Positions 6,196-9,128 of a stretch of 9,128 nucleotides of DNA are shown piece after piece. The notes under the pieces are model-generated. The model was not told the origin of the DNA. It saw only the letters and a list, made by a program, of their open reading frames with translations, and searched no databases. Every line of letters starts with the position of its first letter. Position 1 is the stretch's first letter. The DNA is taken from positions 1-9,128 of the forward strand of contig JAHEIA010000086.1 of assembly GCA_024639625.1 (NCBI GenBank). The letters are read 5' to 3'. A program made the translations under genes and the position numbers. This DNA is from Chromatiales bacterium (lineage in GTDB: Bacteria > Pseudomonadota > Gammaproteobacteria > Chromatiales > Chromatiaceae).

Positions 6196-9128
6196 TCAGG
6201 CGATTTTTGCCGGCAGGTCGTCGAGTAGGAAGGGCGGCGACAGATGGTAGCCCTGGGCGTAGTCGACGCCGATCTCGCGCAACAACTGTAGGGCCGTCTC
6301 GTTGTCCACGAACTCCGCCACCGTGCTCTTGCCGAGAAAGTGCGCAACCTCGTTCATCGAGCGCACGATTGCCAAGTCGTTAGGGCTGCTCGCGATCGAA
6401 CGAACAAAGCTACCATCGATCTTCAGCTTGTCGAACGGCAGATCTCGCAGATATTCGAATGAGGCGAATCCGGTGCCGAAATCGTCGAGAAAGAACCCGT
6501 AGCCCAATTCACGCACTTCGCTGATGAGGTCGGCCGCGCTCGACAACTGGTTGATGGCCGCGGTTTCTGTCACCTCGAAGTTCAACTTGTCCGCCGGGAC
6601 ACTGGATCGCTGCAACCGCTCGAACAAGAAGGCAGCGAACGCCGGGTCGTTGAGCGAAGACCCCGACAGATTGATGGAGAAGCCGCCGATCCGCGGCAAG
6701 AGTTTGCTCCGTCTGGAAATCCATTCGAGCGCGTTGGTCACCACCCAGCGGTCGATGCGCCCGATTCGGTCGTAGGCTTCCGCGGCCTTGATGACTTCGA
6801 AAGCAGACGGGCTCTTGCCGTTGGTTGCCGGGGGCATGAGCAGGATTTCGTAATAGGGGCATGCGCTCGACTGCGCAGCGATCGGTACGATGGGTTGGCA
6901 ACGGAAGCGGAACGACTGTTCGTCAAGGGCCTGATCGATCAGGCCGACAAGATCGAACCGGCTGCGCTCCGCAGCCAATTGCCGGCTGTCGCTGCTGAAG
7001 ATCTGGGTTCGGTCCCGCCCTGCAGTTTTCGCCGTATGGCAGGCGGTAGCGGCCCCGGTGAGGGCGCTATCTGCATCGGTGCCGCTGCCTGCGATGTGTA
7101 ACAGACCGACACTGGCTGTGGTCATGAAACGCCGGTTCGCGCACTCGAAGCGCAGCATCTGGATCGCTTCGCGAAGGGACTCGGCCGACCGGTAACCGCT
7201 GTCTTGATCCTGATCGGCGAGAAAAACCCCGAAATCTTCCGAACCCAGTCTGCCGACCAGGGCGTTCAGCGGGGCGCGGTTGCTGATCACTGCCGCGGCC
7301 CTTGCGATCATGGCGTCTCCGGCACGGTAGCCGCAGGCGTTGCTCACCAGGGCAAGGTGGTCGAGATGGAAATGACAGAGGCAACCCTGGTCGTCGTCGG
7401 ACCGCGCCGTCCCCATGGTACGCTCCAGCCTGCGCTCAAATTCCGTGCGGGTGAGTAGCCCGGTCAGTTCGTCGTGCGTCGCCTGTTGGGTAATCTGGAG
7501 CTGCATGCGTGACATGATCCTGGGTGCAATCCGTGCGAGCAGCGGTTCCTCCAGCTTGCCGAGCGTTCTGGCGTCGCCCGCTTGCAGTTGTTGGGTCAGC
7601 TCCAGGGCCGGAAACTCTCCGAGCTTGAGTCCTCTGCGGTCGGCTAGCACGAAGACATCCTGTCCAGGGGCGATCCAGACGATTCTGCCGATGGCGGAAT
7701 CCCCGTTCTGCAAGGTGACGCGGAGCCAATCGTCGCGTGTCAGGTTGCGCACGCTCCTGGCCCATCGATCGTGTTCCTGTTGCGCTACGGGCTCGGCAGG
7801 AGTCGGCCCTTGTTGAGTCTCCTCGGCGGCGGAGGGATCGGGTGGTTCTCCCGGAGATGATTGCTCGAACGCGCTGCCGAGTACCGCGCGGACCGACTGA
7901 ATCCGCGCAGCATTTGTGCCCACGGCTTCGAGCGCCTGCAGCATCTCTTGAATCAGTTCCCGGCTGCTCTTAACCGCCATGATGCCGGCGGGTTCGTCGT
8001 CCGCTCGCAGGCGCGCCAGAACCGCATCGAGCAGCGCGAGGTGGTGCCTCCACTCCGTGCTGTCCACACCCTGGCGCAGGTAGATCAGCTGCATCAGGTG
8101 GGACCAGCCCAGGTCCCACAGCACCTGGACAGGCTGTGGGAGAGCGCCGCTGCCGGCACGCTGCGCGATCTCGCGCTCGGTCGCGGCTCTGGCTTGAGCC
8201 AGTCGCTGGCGCCCTTCATACGCCTGTGTCACGCGCTCTGCGTTCTGGGTGAACATGCGTTGGTGGGGTTCGATCAGCTGCTGCAGTTTTCCTGCCACGG
8301 CGATCAGGGTTTGTTCGTCCGCATCGGTTTCCTTCGCCAGTCGGTCCGCGATCTGGTGCAAGGTGTCGAGCAGCTGACGGTCGCGAATGCTCGGCGGCTG
8401 GCCGGATGCCGCGGCGGCGGCCCGTTCGAAACCGTCCAACAGCTGCGGGACGGGCTGCCCCGGTTCGAGGAAGGAAGATCCGGTAGCGAAGGCGGCGGCA
8501 AGCAAAGGCGCCTGTAGCTTGTTCACCAACTCCGCCAGTGCAGGTACCTCGGTAGCCTCGGCCTCGTCGATGATCGCCTGGGTCAAGGCGTCCACAAGGG
8601 CGACCTTTTGTCCTTCCTCGGGCGACAAGCGGCGTACCGTCTGCGGATCCGGGTACATCGCCTCGAGAGTCTGGACGACCCGGGGGCGCAATTCACCAGC
8701 CCGTGGCTGGTTTCCGGCGGCGGCTTCCTCGGCGAGCACCTTCTCCAGTATCTGCACTGCCGCGCGGACTTCCGTCTCTTTGTAGTAATCCTTGCCGGGA
8801 GGCGGCATTCCGGGCCCTTGGGGAACGGATGCCGAGCCGGTAGTCTGCAGTAGCGCCGAGCTTGCGTCGAACACCGTGAGCAGGGAGTGCAGGACCTTCT
8901 CCGGCGTCAGTTGCTCTTGGCCCACTGCAGCTTGCACGGTCTGTGTGGCATGTATCTTCTGTGCGGTCTGCCGGTCCCCTGCTGGCGGATCTAGTGGCGT
9001 GGTAGCCGCTGTTTTTGTCGTTGGTTGCTGTCGGGCGACCGCTCTCAAGGGCGGGTTTTGATACCTCAGTTCGGGCAGGACGCCGAGTTCCAGTAGTGCT
9101 TGATTGACCCCCTTGTACAGTTGCCCGA
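6196..9128 (-). CDS. DUF1631-GGDEF-EAL protein, c-di-GMP signalling (5' end outside the window)
   Basis: This is a cytoplasmic signalling protein. The frame has no stop up to the right edge; 26 residues lie beyond a TTG at 9046-9048, including LYKGVNQALLELGVLPELRY, so that TTG is not the true start. Residues below are counted from the TTG. About 1-515 is DUF1631, with the recognisable LQAPLLAAAF...PVPQLLDGFE block (178-208) and a beta-rich RDDWLRVTLQNGD...IVWIAPG part (438-462), joined by a Pro/Glu linker (395-425). A GGDEF domain spans about 522-685 and an EAL domain about 697-945. The GGDEF is degenerate: the signature is GSEDF (602-606), the INDxxGH motif reads VSNACGY, and no RxxD inhibitory site precedes it. 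The EAL keeps the catalytic set E734, N793, E828, D855-D856, K876, E912 and Q932, but the Arg of ExLxR is M738. It is likely a phosphodiesterase or c-di-GMP receptor rather than a cyclase. The stop is TGA at 6196-6198. Confidence 0.92.
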   Translation of the reverse strand, partial: GQLYKGVNQALLELGVLPELRYQNPPLRAVARQQPTTKTAATTPLDPPAGDRQTAQKIHATQTVQAAVGQEQLTPEKVLHSLLTVFDASSALLQTTGSASVPQGPGMPPPGKDYYKETEVRAAVQILEKVLAEEAAAGNQPRAGELRPRVVQTLEAMYPDPQTVRRLSPEEGQKVALVDALTQAIIDEAEATEVPALAELVNKLQAPLLAAAFATGSSFLEPGQPVPQLLDGFERAAAAASGQPPSIRDRQLLDTLHQIADRLAKETDADEQTLIAVAGKLQQLIEPHQRMFTQNAERVTQAYEGRQRLAQARAATEREIAQRAGSGALPQPVQVLWDLGWSHLMQLIYLRQGVDSTEWRHHLALLDAVLARLRADDEPAGIMAVKSSRELIQEMLQALEAVGTNAARIQSVRAVLGSAFEQSSPGEPPDPSAAEETQQGPTPAEPVAQQEHDRWARSVRNLTRDDWLRVTLQNGDSAIGRIVWIAPGQDVFVLADRRGLKLGEFPALELTQQLQAGDARTLGKLEEPLLARIAPRIMSRMQLQITQQATHDELTGLLTRTEFERRLERTMGTARSDDDQGCLCHFHLDHLALVSNACGYRAGDAMIARAAAVISNRAPLNALVGRLGSEDFGVFLADQDQDSGYRSAESLREAIQMLRFECANRRFMTTASVGLLHIAGSGTDADSALTGAATACHTAKTAGRDRTQIFSSDSRQLAAERSRFDLVGLIDQALDEQSFRFRCQPIVPIAAQSSACPYYEILLMPPATNGKSPSAFEVIKAAEAYDRIGRIDRWVVTNALEWISRRSKLLPRIGGFSINLSGSSLNDPAFAAFLFERLQRSSVPADKLNFEVTETAAINQLSSAADLISEVRELGYGFFLDDFGTGFASFEYLRDLPFDKLKIDGSFVRSIASSPNDLAIVRSMNEVAHFLGKSTVAEFVDNETALQLLREIGVDYAQGYHLSPPFLLDDLPAKIA

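Noticed and set aside
1..9128. CRISPR arrays, tRNA or rRNA genes, insertion sequences, toxin-antitoxin or phage genes
   Set aside because: I saw no repeat-spacer pattern, tRNA cloverleaf, transposase, integrase or terminal inverted repeats. The window reads as ordinary chromosomal DNA.

Overview
The window is GC-rich and compactly coded. Its gene set (a response-regulator cyclase, a secreted multiheme cytochrome c, and a DUF1631-GGDEF-EAL protein) suggests a gammaproteobacterium with respiratory or anaerobic electron-transfer capacity, possibly of the Chromatiales type. That placement is inferred from gene families only; there is no rRNA or other marker gene here.

Layout, left to right. Positions 1-437 hold no convincing complete gene. 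A short open frame runs off the left edge on the minus strand, and a tandem pair of hairpins ending in a T-run (134-195) looks like an intrinsic terminator. At 438-1568 (+) is a REC-class III nucleotide cyclase response regulator. After a 347-base gap comes a five-CxxCH periplasmic cytochrome c (1916-4111, +) with a haem-free C-terminal beta-stack domain. The next gap holds a CRP/FNR-like box fused to a 9+9 bp palindrome, followed by a cysteine-rich cytoplasmic protein resembling DUF6901 (4365-5081, +). A further gap carries an extended -10 promoter for a glycine-rich polytopic membrane protein (5344-6117, +). Convergent with it, on the minus strand, is the C-terminal 976 or so residues of a DUF1631-GGDEF-EAL protein (6196-9128), whose true start lies beyond the right edge.

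The four plus-strand genes are separated by gaps of about 250-350 bases with their own hairpins or promoter-like elements, so they read as separate transcription units and not as one operon. The common theme is second-messenger signalling (a cyclase at one end, a c-di-GMP protein at the other) around an exported redox protein. A link through cAMP to the CRP-like box at 4227-4242 is possible but only inferred. I do not see a clearly new multi-gene system. The most distinctive items are the unusual substrate residues of the cyclase, the cytochrome's C-terminal fusion, the composite operator at 4227-4260, the unrecognised membrane protein, and the degenerate GGDEF half of the c-di-GMP protein.
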